Source: CAZAYY01 sp964489525
GTDB taxonomy: Bacteria; Chloroflexota; Anaerolineae; Anaerolineales; JABWBV01
DNA length: 64,000 bases
Direction: 5' to 3'
Assembly: GCA_964489525.1 (NCBI GenBank)
Contig: CAZAYY010000005.1
Coordinates: forward strand, 62,001-126,000
In this document: piece after piece, positions 51,449 through 60,559 of the stretch
Position numbering within the stretch: the first letter of the stretch is position 1
Layout: every line of letters begins with the position of its first letter
Translations under genes and position numbers: made by a program
The notes under the pieces: model-generated
Databases searched by the model: none
What the model saw: only the letters and a program-made list of their open reading frames with translations
What the model was told of the DNA's origin: nothing

Positions 51449-52414
51449 CAGGCTGAACAACATCAGCAGGCTGGCAACAGCCGCCAAAACCCGCTCCACC
51501 GTTCCAAAAACGGTCTTCCGGGCTTTGGGTCGCGGCACCGTGTGAATATAGCTGGCATAGCTTTTTTCCCCCAACAACACTTTTCGAAACGTATCCACAT
51601 CCTGAGGACGTTCATCGGGATGGAGCGCCAGCGCCCACAACACTGCCCGCTGCACCCGAGGGCTGATGTTTGGGTTAATTTCCTGGGGTGGAACCAGCTT
51701 GACCGGGTTCAAGAAGCGCTCCCGCGCTTCCTGCGGCGGTGTCAGGGTGAGCAGGTGGTAGAGGGTGGCACCAAAAGCGTAAATATCGCTGCGCACATCG
51801 GTGTGACCCGTGTCGCCACCGTATTGTTCAAGGGGAGTATACAACGCAGTGCCCCGCCCCTGCAGAATGGTAATGGTCATTTCATCCGGGGCCATCAGTT
51901 TAACCAGGCCAAAATCCACCAGTTTTAGCAGGCCGTTCGGGGTTACTTTCATGTTGCTGGGCTTGATGTCCCGGTGCAAAATGGGGGGATTTTGGGCATG
52001 CATATACACCAGAGCATCGGCCAACTGGTCGGCCCAACGGAGAATATCATCTTCAGGAATGAATTCTTCGCGCTGGCGATATTCAATCATCCAGGTTCGC
52101 AAATCCTTGCCTGGAATAAAATCCATCACCAGGTAATCGCTGTCTCCCTCGGCAAAAAAATCCGAAACCTTGGGCAGGTTCGGATGGTCCAGGCGGGCAA
52201 GAATTGTGGCCTCCCGTTCAAATTGGTCTCGTGCCTGTTTGAGCAGTTCGTCTGAAAGGCTGAAGTCCTGGTGAACCTCCTTGATTGCGCATACCCGGCC
52301 TTGAAGGCGGACATCCTCAGCCAGGTATACGTTCCCCATGCCGCCCTGGCCAATGATTTCCTTAATCCGATAGCGCTCTTTTAGAATTAAATCCGATTTC
52401 AGGGTTCTAGACAA
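51428..52414 (-). CDS. serine/threonine protein kinase with C-terminal membrane helix
   Basis: 328 residues from a TTG at 52414. The kinase domain has the P-loop GQGGMGNVYLAED (about 22-34), AIKEV, HRDIKPSN, DFGLVKL and the ALYTPLEQYGG activation segment. A C-terminal helix (about 305-325) anchors it with the kinase in the cytosol; no outside sensor domain follows. No PASTA repeats. It is divergent from an FHA-winged-helix gene (95 bp apart), the expected reader of its phosphothreonine, and convergent with the GH3-like gene. Confidence 0.9.
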   Translation of the reverse strand: MSRTLKSDLILKERYRIKEIIGQGGMGNVYLAEDVRLQGRVCAIKEVHQDFSLSDELLKQARDQFEREATILARLDHPNLPKVSDFFAEGDSDYLVMDFIPGKDLRTWMIEYRQREEFIPEDDILRWADQLADALVYMHAQNPPILHRDIKPSNMKVTPNGLLKLVDFGLVKLMAPDEMTITILQGRGTALYTPLEQYGGDTGHTDVRSDIYAFGATLYHLLTLTPPQEARERFLNPVKLVPPQEINPNISPRVQRAVLWALALHPDERPQDVDTFRKVLLGEKSYASYIHTVPRPKARKTVFGTVERVLAAVASLLMLFSLLISLVR

Positions 52415-52480
52415 AATGCCTGCCTGGTTTAACCATAAATAAACTCCGCAATAAAGCGGGTTTTCAATGCTGTTTTTCTT

Positions 52481-52489
52481 TGGTATTAT
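52481..52489 (+). promoter_or_regulatory. extended -10 of the FHA gene
   Basis: TGGTATTAT, with an overlapping TATACT at 52487. The start near 52496 leaves a short leader with GAGGT before the ATG at 52510. Confidence 0.5.
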
Positions 52490-52509
52490 ACTCGGTAGAG
52501 GTCAGCCTA

Positions 52510-53172
52510 ATGCATCTGAAATCTGAAGAAAAGCCTGTAATTATCGCGCAAACCGGGCCGCTCAATGGCAAAAAATGGATGCTTGGTGATGAAATTGCCA
52601 TCGGAAGAGACACAACCTGTGAAATTGTGATTTCCGACCGGCAGGTTTCACGCCGCCACGCGACCTTTACCCTGACGCCTGAAGGGATTTTATTGACAGA
52701 CCTGGACAGTAAAAACGGCACCCACCACAACGGCAAACGCATTTCTGAACCCGTTATCCTGCAGGATGGCGACATTATCCAGGTTGCACTGGCACAAGAA
52801 TTTCTCTACCTGAGCGCGGAAGCAACCGTACCCTTAAACCAACCTGGCACCCAACCTCCAACGAAAAAACTAAAGCTGCAGAAAAAATCGCGGCGGGTTT
52901 GGGTTGGCACCACCGAAATTCTCCCACCCCTCTCGGTTGCCCAATTCCGGCTGCTTGAGCTGTTGTATGAACAAGAAGGCAAAGTCATCCCCCGCGAAAC
53001 CATCACCACAGGCATATGGGGAGAGAAAGGGATTTTGGATATCTCCAACCAGGCGTTAGACGCACTCATCCGCAGGCTGCGCGACCGCCTGGCTGAGGCA
53101 GATGCTGCCCACACCTACATTGTCACCATTCGCGGGCACGGCCTGCGGCTGGATAACCCCGCCGAAACCTAA
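52510..53172 (+). CDS. FHA domain fused to a winged-helix DNA-binding domain
   Basis: 220 residues from the ATG at 52510 with GAGGT upstream; an in-frame TTG at 52480 is rejected because it lies before the promoter. The FHA domain (about 28-100) has the phosphothreonine-site residues GR (32-33), SRRH (47-50) and NG (69-70). A Lys/Pro-rich linker follows. The C-terminal OmpR/PhoB-type winged helix (about 130-213) ends with YIVTIRGHGLRLD. There is no receiver domain. It probably binds a phosphorylated partner and DNA at once. It is divergent from the Ser/Thr kinase. Confidence 0.9.
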   Translation: MHLKSEEKPVIIAQTGPLNGKKWMLGDEIAIGRDTTCEIVISDRQVSRRHATFTLTPEGILLTDLDSKNGTHHNGKRISEPVILQDGDIIQVALAQEFLYLSAEATVPLNQPGTQPPTKKLKLQKKSRRVWVGTTEILPPLSVAQFRLLELLYEQEGKVIPRETITTGIWGEKGILDISNQALDALIRRLRDRLAEADAAHTYIVTIRGHGLRLDNPAET

Positions 53173-53189
53173 ATTCGTCCCAGCCACTT

Positions 53190-53214
53190 CCCCATCCCAT
53201 GGTCTGGGATGGGG
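53190..53214. terminator. hairpin between convergent FHA and CpXC genes
   Basis: A 10-bp perfect stem, CCCCATCCCA (53190-53199) with 53205-53214, loop TGGTC. No T-run on either strand, so it may mark the end of transcripts only weakly. Confidence 0.55.
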
Positions 53215-53264
53215 ATTAGGGAGTGAGGCTGAGCAGGTAGGTTAAGTAATTTTCGACCGTCTAC

Positions 53265-54617
53265 CTAGCCTTGCTTTAAGGAAGACTGCATTGAGAAACG
53301 AACCACGTCACGGTACAGTTCGCCGATCTGCGCCTTGCTGGTTTCGTCTTCACTCTGATTTACCTGGGAAAGCAGCCCAGTCAGGATTTCCATCATTTCG
53401 GGTGTGACCATTTCGGGGGATTGCTGCAAAAGTTCCCAACGGGCTTCGGGGGTGGGTGCTTCCATGAGCGATTCGATAAAGGCCACTTCAGAGGGGGGCG
53501 TGTTGGCCTCTTCAATGGCCTCACGCAAAGACCTCAGTTTTCCACTGCGAACAAGATCGTTGGCACTGCGAGCACGGCTGATTTCAGCCTCTAACACCTG
53601 CAAGAACATATCATCCACCAGGTGCATGTTTTGAATAATGGTTTCTTTCGGGTCTTCGGTAGAAAGGATCTGGTCAATCACATCGCGGAAGCGGTCTACC
53701 CGCGATTGAATTTGTTGGTCGTAGTCTCGTGTATAGGTTACCAACTTTTCGCGCAGGGCAGACAGGCTTTCTTTTTCACTGTCAGCGGCCTGGTCTATCC
53801 GTTGGCTGAGGATTTGGAAAAACTCGTAATCCATGCCATCGCGAGCAAGGCTGACAAAGGCGCGTAAGCGAGTGTCGTTTGGAGCCTCAACCACTAAATC
53901 CAACAGGTGGGTGCGTGTGAGCTGGCTGCCCACTGCTTGCAGAGCTTCAATGGCCAACTCCACTTCACGGGTTTGCTCAATGACCTGGTTGCCGTATTCT
54001 GAAAATGGCAAAACAATTTCTTGAATTTGCCCCAAACGCTGGGCCAGGGCCTGGTTTCCAGAGGAAACTGCGTTTTGTGCAATGGCGCTGATGAGGGTGA
54101 AAAATTCCCGGTCGAGCAGGTCAACCTTCTCCTGGGCGCGGGCTGCTGCAGCCTCGTCGCTCAGGTTAACCAACTCCTGAAGCAGATTCAGGCGATCTTG
54201 TTGGGATTGAAGCATCTCTTTGGTAATCCCATCGCTGGCCAAAATGGTTTCATACAGGGTGGCCTGGGTCAGCATGGTTTGAGGTTGGAAGAGGTAAGCC
54301 TTGCGCATTTCTGCTGGCAAACCATTGACCACTTTTTTGATCAAAGGACCAATCATCTTTTCCTGGGCATCGCGGTTCATGCCAAGTTCTGGCGGGAAAA
54401 AGGTGAGCAAGAGTTCTTTCGCCGGATCATGATAGACAATTACCTGGGGAATCTGCCCCTGGTATCCGCAGGCAGTGCAGCGAATCAGGTTCACCTGACC
54501 GGAAAGCAGGCGCTGCTTGGCCTGGGGATCTTCATGCAAATCAAAAAGTTGTTCAACTTCCACCATGTTAGGTTGGCGGCAGTTCGGGCAGCTGACAGGG
54601 GCTTTTACAGGGGCCAT
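53265..54617 (-). CDS. CpXC-domain protein with long helical C-terminus
   Basis: 450 residues. The N-terminal CpXC zinc-binding domain has CPNC near residue 10 and CTAC at about 48-51, typical of CpXC proteins, whose role is unknown. Residues 110-450 are almost all helical with heptad-like stretches (coiled coils) and many Gln, Glu and Asp. There is no signal peptide or membrane helix. GAGGT precedes the ATG by about 10 nt. The CpXC family call is firm, the function unknown. Confidence 0.82.
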   Translation of the reverse strand: MAPVKAPVSCPNCRQPNMVEVEQLFDLHEDPQAKQRLLSGQVNLIRCTACGYQGQIPQVIVYHDPAKELLLTFFPPELGMNRDAQEKMIGPLIKKVVNGLPAEMRKAYLFQPQTMLTQATLYETILASDGITKEMLQSQQDRLNLLQELVNLSDEAAAARAQEKVDLLDREFFTLISAIAQNAVSSGNQALAQRLGQIQEIVLPFSEYGNQVIEQTREVELAIEALQAVGSQLTRTHLLDLVVEAPNDTRLRAFVSLARDGMDYEFFQILSQRIDQAADSEKESLSALREKLVTYTRDYDQQIQSRVDRFRDVIDQILSTEDPKETIIQNMHLVDDMFLQVLEAEISRARSANDLVRSGKLRSLREAIEEANTPPSEVAFIESLMEAPTPEARWELLQQSPEMVTPEMMEILTGLLSQVNQSEDETSKAQIGELYRDVVRFSMQSSLKQG

Positions 54618-54763
54618 TATTTTTATACCTCACAGAAAATTTTTGCCTGAACCAACAAGGGGGATACCCAATTAAAAACCCGGTTGTTCCCTTGCCGGGG
54701 CACACGAAAAGATATTCTACCCGACAAATCTATGAAATGTGTAAGAACTGGGCAAATTGGGGG

Positions 54764-56323
54764 TTATTCTTCCCCACGGGGCAGGCTGAAGCAAATCCGG
54801 GCACCTTCTCCTGGGCGGGAATCCACCCATGTACGCCCGCCATGCGCCTCAACCACAGCCCTGGCCAGGTAAAGACCCAGCCCAGCACCCTTGGTGGTTT
54901 TGGCTTCCCGGTCTGCCCGGTAGAAACGATCAAAAATATAGGGAACATCCTGAGAGGCAATGCCAGGCCCCTGGTCGCTCACACAGAGGATCACCTGGTC
55001 GGGGCGAGCCTGGCCTGTGATGCGAATTTCACCCCCTTCAGGCGAGTATTTGATTGCGTTTGAAATCAGGTTAGAAATCACCTGCCCAATGCGGGTTTCA
55101 TCTGCCAGCACATAGGGGAAATCATCTGGAAAATCCACCTCGATTGCGTGATGGGTAATTTGAGTCCGAAACCGCTCGGCAAGACGCAAGCACAACGTTT
55201 TGATAGAAATATCCGAAAGCGTGAGGGACAAACCGCCAGCCTGCAACCGCGAAGCGTCCAAAAGATTCTCAATCATTTCCGTCAGGCGGTCGGCTTCTTC
55301 TTCGATCACCTGTAAACTCTCATCCACAAATTCTCGTTCCCATTCCGCGTCATCCCTACGCAAAGTGGAAACATACCCTTTAATTAAAGCAACCGGGGTC
55401 TTTAATTCGTGACTGACAACCGAAATAAAGGTGCTCTTGAGTTCTTCAGCCTCCCGAAACCGGGTAATGTCGCGGACAACGACAATGATATTGAGCAGCT
55501 GCCCCTCTGGGGAAATCAGCGGGGCATAGGTAATCCCCACAGGGACAGGGATGCTGTTCGGCCGTTTGAGGTCGCCTTCAACATACAACGTTGCGTTCGG
55601 CGTCAAAGGCCAGCCGCCTGCTTCTGCCTGCTCCAGGGTAAGCCCCGAAGGGCGGCGTTCCCAGGCAATAATTTCTTCGTGCAAAGCCTTTTGAATGACC
55701 AGAGCGGGCTGACCGTAAAGCGTGGCAAAAGCCGGGTTGGTGCGCTCAATCCGGTGGTCGGGCGTCAGAATCAGCATGCCATCTGCAGCCGAGTCCAGGA
55801 TAGCGTACATGCGCTGCTGCTGCACGAGACTCTGGCGGTACAGCTGGGCATTGTACACGGCAATGGCGGCCTGGTCGGCAAAACTTTGCAGCAGCCGTAA
55901 ATCTTCATTGGAAAAACGCCCGGCGTAGCTCCGAAAAACAAAAATGACGCCAATCACTTTTTGGGAGGCAATGAGTGGAAGCCCAATTCCGGTCATTAAA
56001 CCCAGGCTGGCGTTGCGGGCGACACCTTGCAAAATCCGGCTAATTTCGGGAAGTTCAAATCGGGCGGGGTCTTCATGATCGGGCACTTGAGCCAGAAGCG
56101 GGTCCAGGTAAGCCAAAAAAGAAGGGGAAATGCCGTGAGAAGCGGTCACCTTCCACTGGCCTGTCTGGTCGCGCAGCACCACTACCCCGGCCTGGCCTGC
56201 CAGCATTTCGGCCGAGAGGCGCAAAATGCGCGGCAGCAGTTTGTCCAGGTTGAGTTCCTGGGTCATACTGCGGGCAATTTCAAGCAGGTAATCGCGCTGG
56301 CGAACTCGAAAATCGGGCAACAT
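54764..56323 (-). CDS. orphan GAF-PAS sensor histidine kinase
   Basis: 519 residues, no membrane helix. A GAF domain (about 15-165), a PAS domain (about 172-290, with RIERTNPAFATLYG), the H box SHELKTPVALIKGY with His305, the N box SNAIKYSPEGG, the G1 box SDQGPGIA, and the G2 box GAGLGLYLARAV are all present. It is complete and should be active in the cytosol. No response regulator is in the window, so the partner is elsewhere. It lies between a CpXC gene and an aminotransferase, with no sign of shared transcription. Confidence 0.93.
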   Translation of the reverse strand: MLPDFRVRQRDYLLEIARSMTQELNLDKLLPRILRLSAEMLAGQAGVVVLRDQTGQWKVTASHGISPSFLAYLDPLLAQVPDHEDPARFELPEISRILQGVARNASLGLMTGIGLPLIASQKVIGVIFVFRSYAGRFSNEDLRLLQSFADQAAIAVYNAQLYRQSLVQQQRMYAILDSAADGMLILTPDHRIERTNPAFATLYGQPALVIQKALHEEIIAWERRPSGLTLEQAEAGGWPLTPNATLYVEGDLKRPNSIPVPVGITYAPLISPEGQLLNIIVVVRDITRFREAEELKSTFISVVSHELKTPVALIKGYVSTLRRDDAEWEREFVDESLQVIEEEADRLTEMIENLLDASRLQAGGLSLTLSDISIKTLCLRLAERFRTQITHHAIEVDFPDDFPYVLADETRIGQVISNLISNAIKYSPEGGEIRITGQARPDQVILCVSDQGPGIASQDVPYIFDRFYRADREAKTTKGAGLGLYLARAVVEAHGGRTWVDSRPGEGARICFSLPRGEE

Positions 56324-56340
56324 CGGGTGTTTGTGTGTGA

Positions 56341-56377
56341 AAAAAACCAGCCTGGCAGGGTTTTAAGACTGCCAGGC
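56341..56377 (-). terminator. rho-independent terminator of the aminotransferase
   Basis: A 9-bp perfect stem (56369-56377 with 56350-56358 read on the minus strand), then TGGTTTTTT. It stands between the aminotransferase and the histidine kinase gene, so the kinase has its own promoter. Confidence 0.8.
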
Positions 56378-56415
56378 CAGCAAGAATATTCGCGCAAGCC
56401 CGGGCAGGTTAACCG

Positions 56416-57735
56416 TCAGGCTTGTTTTTCTGCAATTTGGATGGCTTCCTCAAAAATCATCAGGCCCTCATCTGCGTGAGCTTTGGTCAGGGTCAACGGG
56501 GGAGCAATGCGGATGGTGCTGGGGCCGCAGCCCATGGTCAGCAAGCCCCGCTTGAAGGCCAGGTCTTCAACCTGATCGCGCAGTTCACCATGAGGCTCGC
56601 GAGTTTCAGGGTCTTTTACAAAATCTACCCCAATCATCAAACCGCGGCCCCGCACCTGGCCAATACTGGGATGGCGTGCCTGGATTTCTTCAAGGGCATC
56701 CATGACATAAGCGCCAACTTCTGCCGCGTTGGCCATCAGGCCTTCCTCAATCAAAGAGAGAGTTTCAAGACAGGCCACACAGGCAATCGGGTTACCGCCG
56801 TAGGTATTGCCGTGAGCACCCACAGGCCAGGTGACAACGCTTTTCCGGGCAATCATTGCGCCAAAGGGGATGCCTGAGGCAATGCCCTTGGCAGAGCAGA
56901 CAATATCTGGCTCTACACCAAAGTGTTCAATCGCCCACCATTTACCGGTCCGGCCAACCCCGGATTGGACTTCATCCACAATCATCAGGATGCCATATTT
57001 GTCGCATAACTTGCGCAGGGCCGGGAAAAAGCCAGGGGCAGCCACCACGTAACCACCTTCACCCTGGATGGGTTCAATCAGAAAACCGGCCACTTCGTGC
57101 GGGTCGTGCAGGCGGCCGAACACCTGTTCTTCGATGTAGCGCACCACGGTTTCGCCATAGTCCTCACCCGGGCGCGATTGCAAAATGGGGCGGTAAGGGT
57201 CGGGGTAAGGCACATGGGTGACCCCATTCAAAAGAGGGTAAAAACCCTTGTGGTATTTGGATTTACTGGCAGTGAAGCTCACCGAGCCCATGGTCCGGCC
57301 ATGAAATGCACCCAGGAAACCAATAAATTGCGAGCGGCCCGTGTGGTAGCGGGCCAGTTTGATGGCGGCTTCCACGCTTTCGGTGCCAGAGTTGGTCATG
57401 AAGGAAACTGCCGGTTCGCTGAAAGGCGCAATGGCGCTCAGTTTTTCCCCAACCTGCACCCAAACCGGATGATAATAATCGGAAGAAATGTGCAGAAAGC
57501 GTTCGGCCTGATCCTGAATGGCTTTCACCACGCGGGGGTGGCTGTGACCGGTGGAATTAACTGCGATGCCGCTGACAAAATCTAAGAAGCGGTTGCCATC
57601 CACATCCCATACTTCATTGCCTTTTCCGTGGCTGATGACCAGGTCGCCGGCACGCGGATAGGAAGGCGAAATGACCGCACGGTCGCGCTCAATGATTTGT
57701 TTGCCAATGGGCCCAGGTACGTTTAATTCTTGCAT
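56416..57735 (-). CDS. class III PLP aminotransferase (acetylornithine/4-aminobutyrate type)
   Basis: 439 residues. The ATG at 57735 has GGAG about 11 nt upstream; an open frame to 57792 is not used. NSGTESVEAAIKLAR (about 104-118), LGAFHGRTMGS, the cofactor DEVQSGVGRTG and the PLP Lys in VCSAKGIASG are present. It transfers an amino group from ornithine, lysine, 4-aminobutyrate or a similar amine to 2-oxoglutarate; relatives in archaea include amino-acid racemases. The substrate cannot be chosen from sequence. It is divergent from tgt. Confidence 0.9.
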   Translation of the reverse strand: MQELNVPGPIGKQIIERDRAVISPSYPRAGDLVISHGKGNEVWDVDGNRFLDFVSGIAVNSTGHSHPRVVKAIQDQAERFLHISSDYYHPVWVQVGEKLSAIAPFSEPAVSFMTNSGTESVEAAIKLARYHTGRSQFIGFLGAFHGRTMGSVSFTASKSKYHKGFYPLLNGVTHVPYPDPYRPILQSRPGEDYGETVVRYIEEQVFGRLHDPHEVAGFLIEPIQGEGGYVVAAPGFFPALRKLCDKYGILMIVDEVQSGVGRTGKWWAIEHFGVEPDIVCSAKGIASGIPFGAMIARKSVVTWPVGAHGNTYGGNPIACVACLETLSLIEEGLMANAAEVGAYVMDALEEIQARHPSIGQVRGRGLMIGVDFVKDPETREPHGELRDQVEDLAFKRGLLTMGCGPSTIRIAPPLTLTKAHADEGLMIFEEAIQIAEKQA

Positions 57736-57821
57736 TGTTATGTCTCCTGAAAAAAATAAAAAACTCAATTGGTTGGCACACACCAGATGCACAACCTTCA
57801 GGATTATATCACCGCGTCAGG

Positions 57822-57827
57822 TATAAT
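57822..57827 (+). promoter_or_regulatory. -10 box of tgt, predicted leaderless
   Basis: TATAAT, 7 nt before the ATG at 57835. No Shine-Dalgarno is present, so the mRNA probably begins at the start codon. The longer frame from 57769 lies upstream of this promoter. Confidence 0.6.
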
Positions 57828-57834
57828 TTGCCCG

Positions 57835-58956
57835 ATGACACAACCACAACCATTCACTTACCAACTGCAGGCCCAGGATGGCCGGGCAAGGGTTGGCGTG
57901 TTCCATACACCCCACGGCCCAATTTTGACCCCGGTCTTTGCCCCGGTCGGCACCCAGGCCACCGTAAAAGCGGTTACGCCTACCCAACTCCATGAATTGA
58001 ATGTCAACATGGTGTTGGCGAACACCTACCACCTGTATCTGCGCCCCGGCGATGACCTGGTGGCCGAGATGGGGGGGCTGCACACCTTTATGAACTGGCC
58101 GCATGCCATCCTGACCGATTCGGGCGGTTTCCAGGTGTTCTCCCTCTCCGGCACAAACAAGATCGACAAGGATGGGGTCACATTCAAAAGCCATATTGAC
58201 GGTTCTACCCACCGCTTCACCCCCGAAAAATCCATCGCCATCCAGGAAAACCTGGGGGCGGATATCATCATGGCCTTCGACCAGTGCCCGGAACCCTACG
58301 GGCGGACAGGCGTGGAAGCCGCCGTTGAACGCACCCATGCCTGGCTGGAGCGCTGCCTGCACGCCAAAACCCGGCCCGACCAGGCCCTGTTTGGGATTGC
58401 CCAGGGTGGTATTTACGAAGATCTACGGGTTGCTTCGGCTGAATTCGCTGCCTCTCTCAACCTGCCAGGCTACGCCATTGGCGGCCTGGCTGTGGGGGAA
58501 AGTAAACCAGAAATGCACCGGGTTCTGGAATGGATGGACCAGGTTTTGCCAGAGAACAAACCTCGCTATCTGATGGGCGTAGGCACCCCTCACGACCTGG
58601 TTAACGGCGTGATGCGCGGGGTAGATTTCTTTGACTGCGTGATGCCCACCCGCATGGCGCGCAACCACGCGGTTTTCTTGCGCAATGGCGGGCGGTTAAA
58701 TCTTAAAAATGCACCTTACGCCCGTGACCCCCGCCCCATCTCCGAAGACTGCACCTGCTATACCTGCCAGCACTATACCCGGGCCTACTTACGCCACCTG
58801 ATTGCCGCCAAAGAAATGCTTTCAGCGACCCTCCTTTCGATTCACAACATCCACACCCTGGTGCAGCTTGCTGCTGAAATGCGCAAGGCCATCCAGGAAG
58901 GCCGGTTCAACGACCTGGCCAATGAAATTCTGGGCGAATCCCAACCAGAGGCATAA
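57835..58956 (+). CDS. tgt: queuine/preQ1 tRNA-ribosyltransferase
   Basis: 373 residues, TIM barrel. The active-site Asp is in TDSGGFQVFSL (about 90-100), the second Asp in FFDCVMPTRMARNH, and the zinc ligands in CTCYTCQHYTRAYLRH with the later His. GGLAVGESKPEMH binds the base. It swaps guanine-34 for preQ1 in tRNAs for Asp, Asn, His and Tyr; queA (34125) acts next. Its stop overlaps the uppP start (TAATG), so the two are coupled. Confidence 0.96.
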   Translation: MTQPQPFTYQLQAQDGRARVGVFHTPHGPILTPVFAPVGTQATVKAVTPTQLHELNVNMVLANTYHLYLRPGDDLVAEMGGLHTFMNWPHAILTDSGGFQVFSLSGTNKIDKDGVTFKSHIDGSTHRFTPEKSIAIQENLGADIIMAFDQCPEPYGRTGVEAAVERTHAWLERCLHAKTRPDQALFGIAQGGIYEDLRVASAEFAASLNLPGYAIGGLAVGESKPEMHRVLEWMDQVLPENKPRYLMGVGTPHDLVNGVMRGVDFFDCVMPTRMARNHAVFLRNGGRLNLKNAPYARDPRPISEDCTCYTCQHYTRAYLRHLIAAKEMLSATLLSIHNIHTLVQLAAEMRKAIQEGRFNDLANEILGESQPEA

Positions 58957-59777
58957 TGACCATTCTGCAAGCGCTTATCCTGGGCATTGTCCAGGGATTG
59001 ACCGAGTTTTTACCCATATCCAGCTCTGCACACCTGGTTCTTACCCCCCACTTTTTGGGTTGGGACCTGCCAACTGAGGAAGCGTTCGTGTTCAATGTGC
59101 TTGTTCAGGTGGGAACGCTGGTTGCGGTGATTGTTTATTTCTGGAAAGACCTGTTGGATATTGCACAGGCAGTTGTCCAGGGGTTGTTTAAACGCCAGCC
59201 TTTCTTGTCTGCTGAGTCCCGCCTGGGGTGGTATATCATTCTGGCAACCCTGCCTGCAGGCCTGGCAGGTCTATGGTTAAAGAACAGCGTTGAAGCGGCT
59301 TTCAACAGTGTGCCAGCGACGGCTTTTTTCTTGCTGGGCACTGCAGGTCTGTTGGTGGCTGGTGAATACCTGGGCAAACGCCAGCGCAGCCTGGAAAAAC
59401 TGGGGTGGACAGATGCCCTGGTGATGGGGATATTCCAGGCATTGGCCATTTTTCCAGGCATTTCGCGATCGGGCAGCACCATCAGCGGGGGCATGCTGTG
59501 CGGATTAGACAGGCAGGCAGCCGCCAGGTTTTCTTTCCTCATGTCGATTCCCATTATGCTGGCCGCTGGTTTGCTGTCCATTTTGGACCTGAGCACAATC
59601 CCCAACGCGAGCCAATTTGTACCAGCATTAGCCGCCGGGTTTATTACCAGTGCAGCGGTAGGGTATCTTTCCATTCGCTGGCTGTTAGCCTACCTGAACC
59701 GCCACTCCTTCTACGCGTTTGCCATCTATGTCAGCCTGTTGGCGGCTGCTGCGCTGGTTTGGAACCAGGTATTCTAG
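58956..59777 (+). CDS. uppP: undecaprenyl-diphosphate phosphatase
   Basis: 273 residues, eight membrane helices. TEFLPISSSAHLVL (about 16-29) and FPGISRSGSTISGG are the BacA/UppP active-site motifs. It dephosphorylates undecaprenyl diphosphate to recycle the lipid carrier for wall and glycan synthesis. It starts in the tgt stop and ends 8 bp before the lipoprotein gene. It serves the same polyprenyl-phosphate economy as the GT39 and UbiA-like genes. Confidence 0.95.
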   Translation: MTILQALILGIVQGLTEFLPISSSAHLVLTPHFLGWDLPTEEAFVFNVLVQVGTLVAVIVYFWKDLLDIAQAVVQGLFKRQPFLSAESRLGWYIILATLPAGLAGLWLKNSVEAAFNSVPATAFFLLGTAGLLVAGEYLGKRQRSLEKLGWTDALVMGIFQALAIFPGISRSGSTISGGMLCGLDRQAAARFSFLMSIPIMLAAGLLSILDLSTIPNASQFVPALAAGFITSAAVGYLSIRWLLAYLNRHSFYAFAIYVSLLAAAALVWNQVF

Positions 59778-59785
59778 CGGCTGCT

Positions 59786-60559
59786 ATGGCTCTCTTCGGG
59801 ATCCCTGGCCAAAGAACAGCAAAAACAACCCTGGTCGGTTTGTGCGCAGTGGCCCTGGTTATCCTGGCAGGCTGCGCCCAACCCGGCCTTGCTGAACCCA
59901 CCGCAACCCCAATTGCCACCCCGCATATTCTGACCGTTGCCCTGCAAGAAAGCCTGGCCCCCATGCAGCCCGGAATTTCGGTTTGCGCCCATCAGCTGCC
60001 TGGAGCAGGGATTGTATTAACCTGGTTTGCAGGTGAGTTTGCCGCACAAAGCACAGACGTTATCCTTTCCTGGGGGCTGCCTTATTCGGATGGGTTTACC
60101 GCCTATCCTTTGGTTTATGAAAATCTGGTGTTCATTCTCCACCCCGAAAACCAGGAGGAATCGCTCAACCTGGAGCAAACCCTGGCTTTTTACACCACCG
60201 CAAACCCAATCTGGCCAGAAACCAATCGCCCTGTAAGGGTTTTCATGCTGCCCCAAAGCGAAACAGCCAGCCAAATGATTCTAAGAAACCAACCCGGCAC
60301 TTCACTGCGCGGGGTGATTGTGCCTTCTTTCGAGGCCATGATAGCAGCAGTACTGGCAGAGCCGGACGCAGTGGGGTATCTCCCGGCAGCCTGGGAAAGC
60401 CCTGGCGTCAGAACATTCAGGCCGCCCCAAGAGGCAGGCGACATTGTATATGCACTGGTTCAAGGGGAACCCACGGAGTTTGAGCGGGATTTTATCCACT
60501 GCCTGCAAACAGGAACCGGGCAGGAAATATTGCTGAATGAGTATGCTCCGGTACCTTAA
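59786..60559 (+). CDS. PstS-like substrate-binding lipoprotein
   Basis: 257 residues. A signal peptide with the lipobox LAGC near residue 29 is followed by a Thr/Pro-rich stretch, then a PBP-like domain with an N-terminal strand ILTVALQES and a C-terminal segment GTGQEILLNEYAPVP, as in phosphate-binding proteins of the PstS/PBP-like-2 family. The ATG at 59786 is chosen; the longer frame from 59405 overlaps uppP in another frame. No ABC permease is beside it. It may bind a ligand at the outer face. It overlaps the convergent regulator by 4 bp. Confidence 0.75.
   Translation: MALFGIPGQRTAKTTLVGLCAVALVILAGCAQPGLAEPTATPIATPHILTVALQESLAPMQPGISVCAHQLPGAGIVLTWFAGEFAAQSTDVILSWGLPYSDGFTAYPLVYENLVFILHPENQEESLNLEQTLAFYTTANPIWPETNRPVRVFMLPQSETASQMILRNQPGTSLRGVIVPSFEAMIAAVLAEPDAVGYLPAAWESPGVRTFRPPQEAGDIVYALVQGEPTEFERDFIHCLQTGTGQEILLNEYAPVP

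Noticed and set aside
59405..59786. Upstream extension of the lipoprotein frame into uppP
   Set aside because: The extra 127 codons are in another frame of uppP and would hide the signal peptide; the ATG at 59786 starts just before the lipobox.
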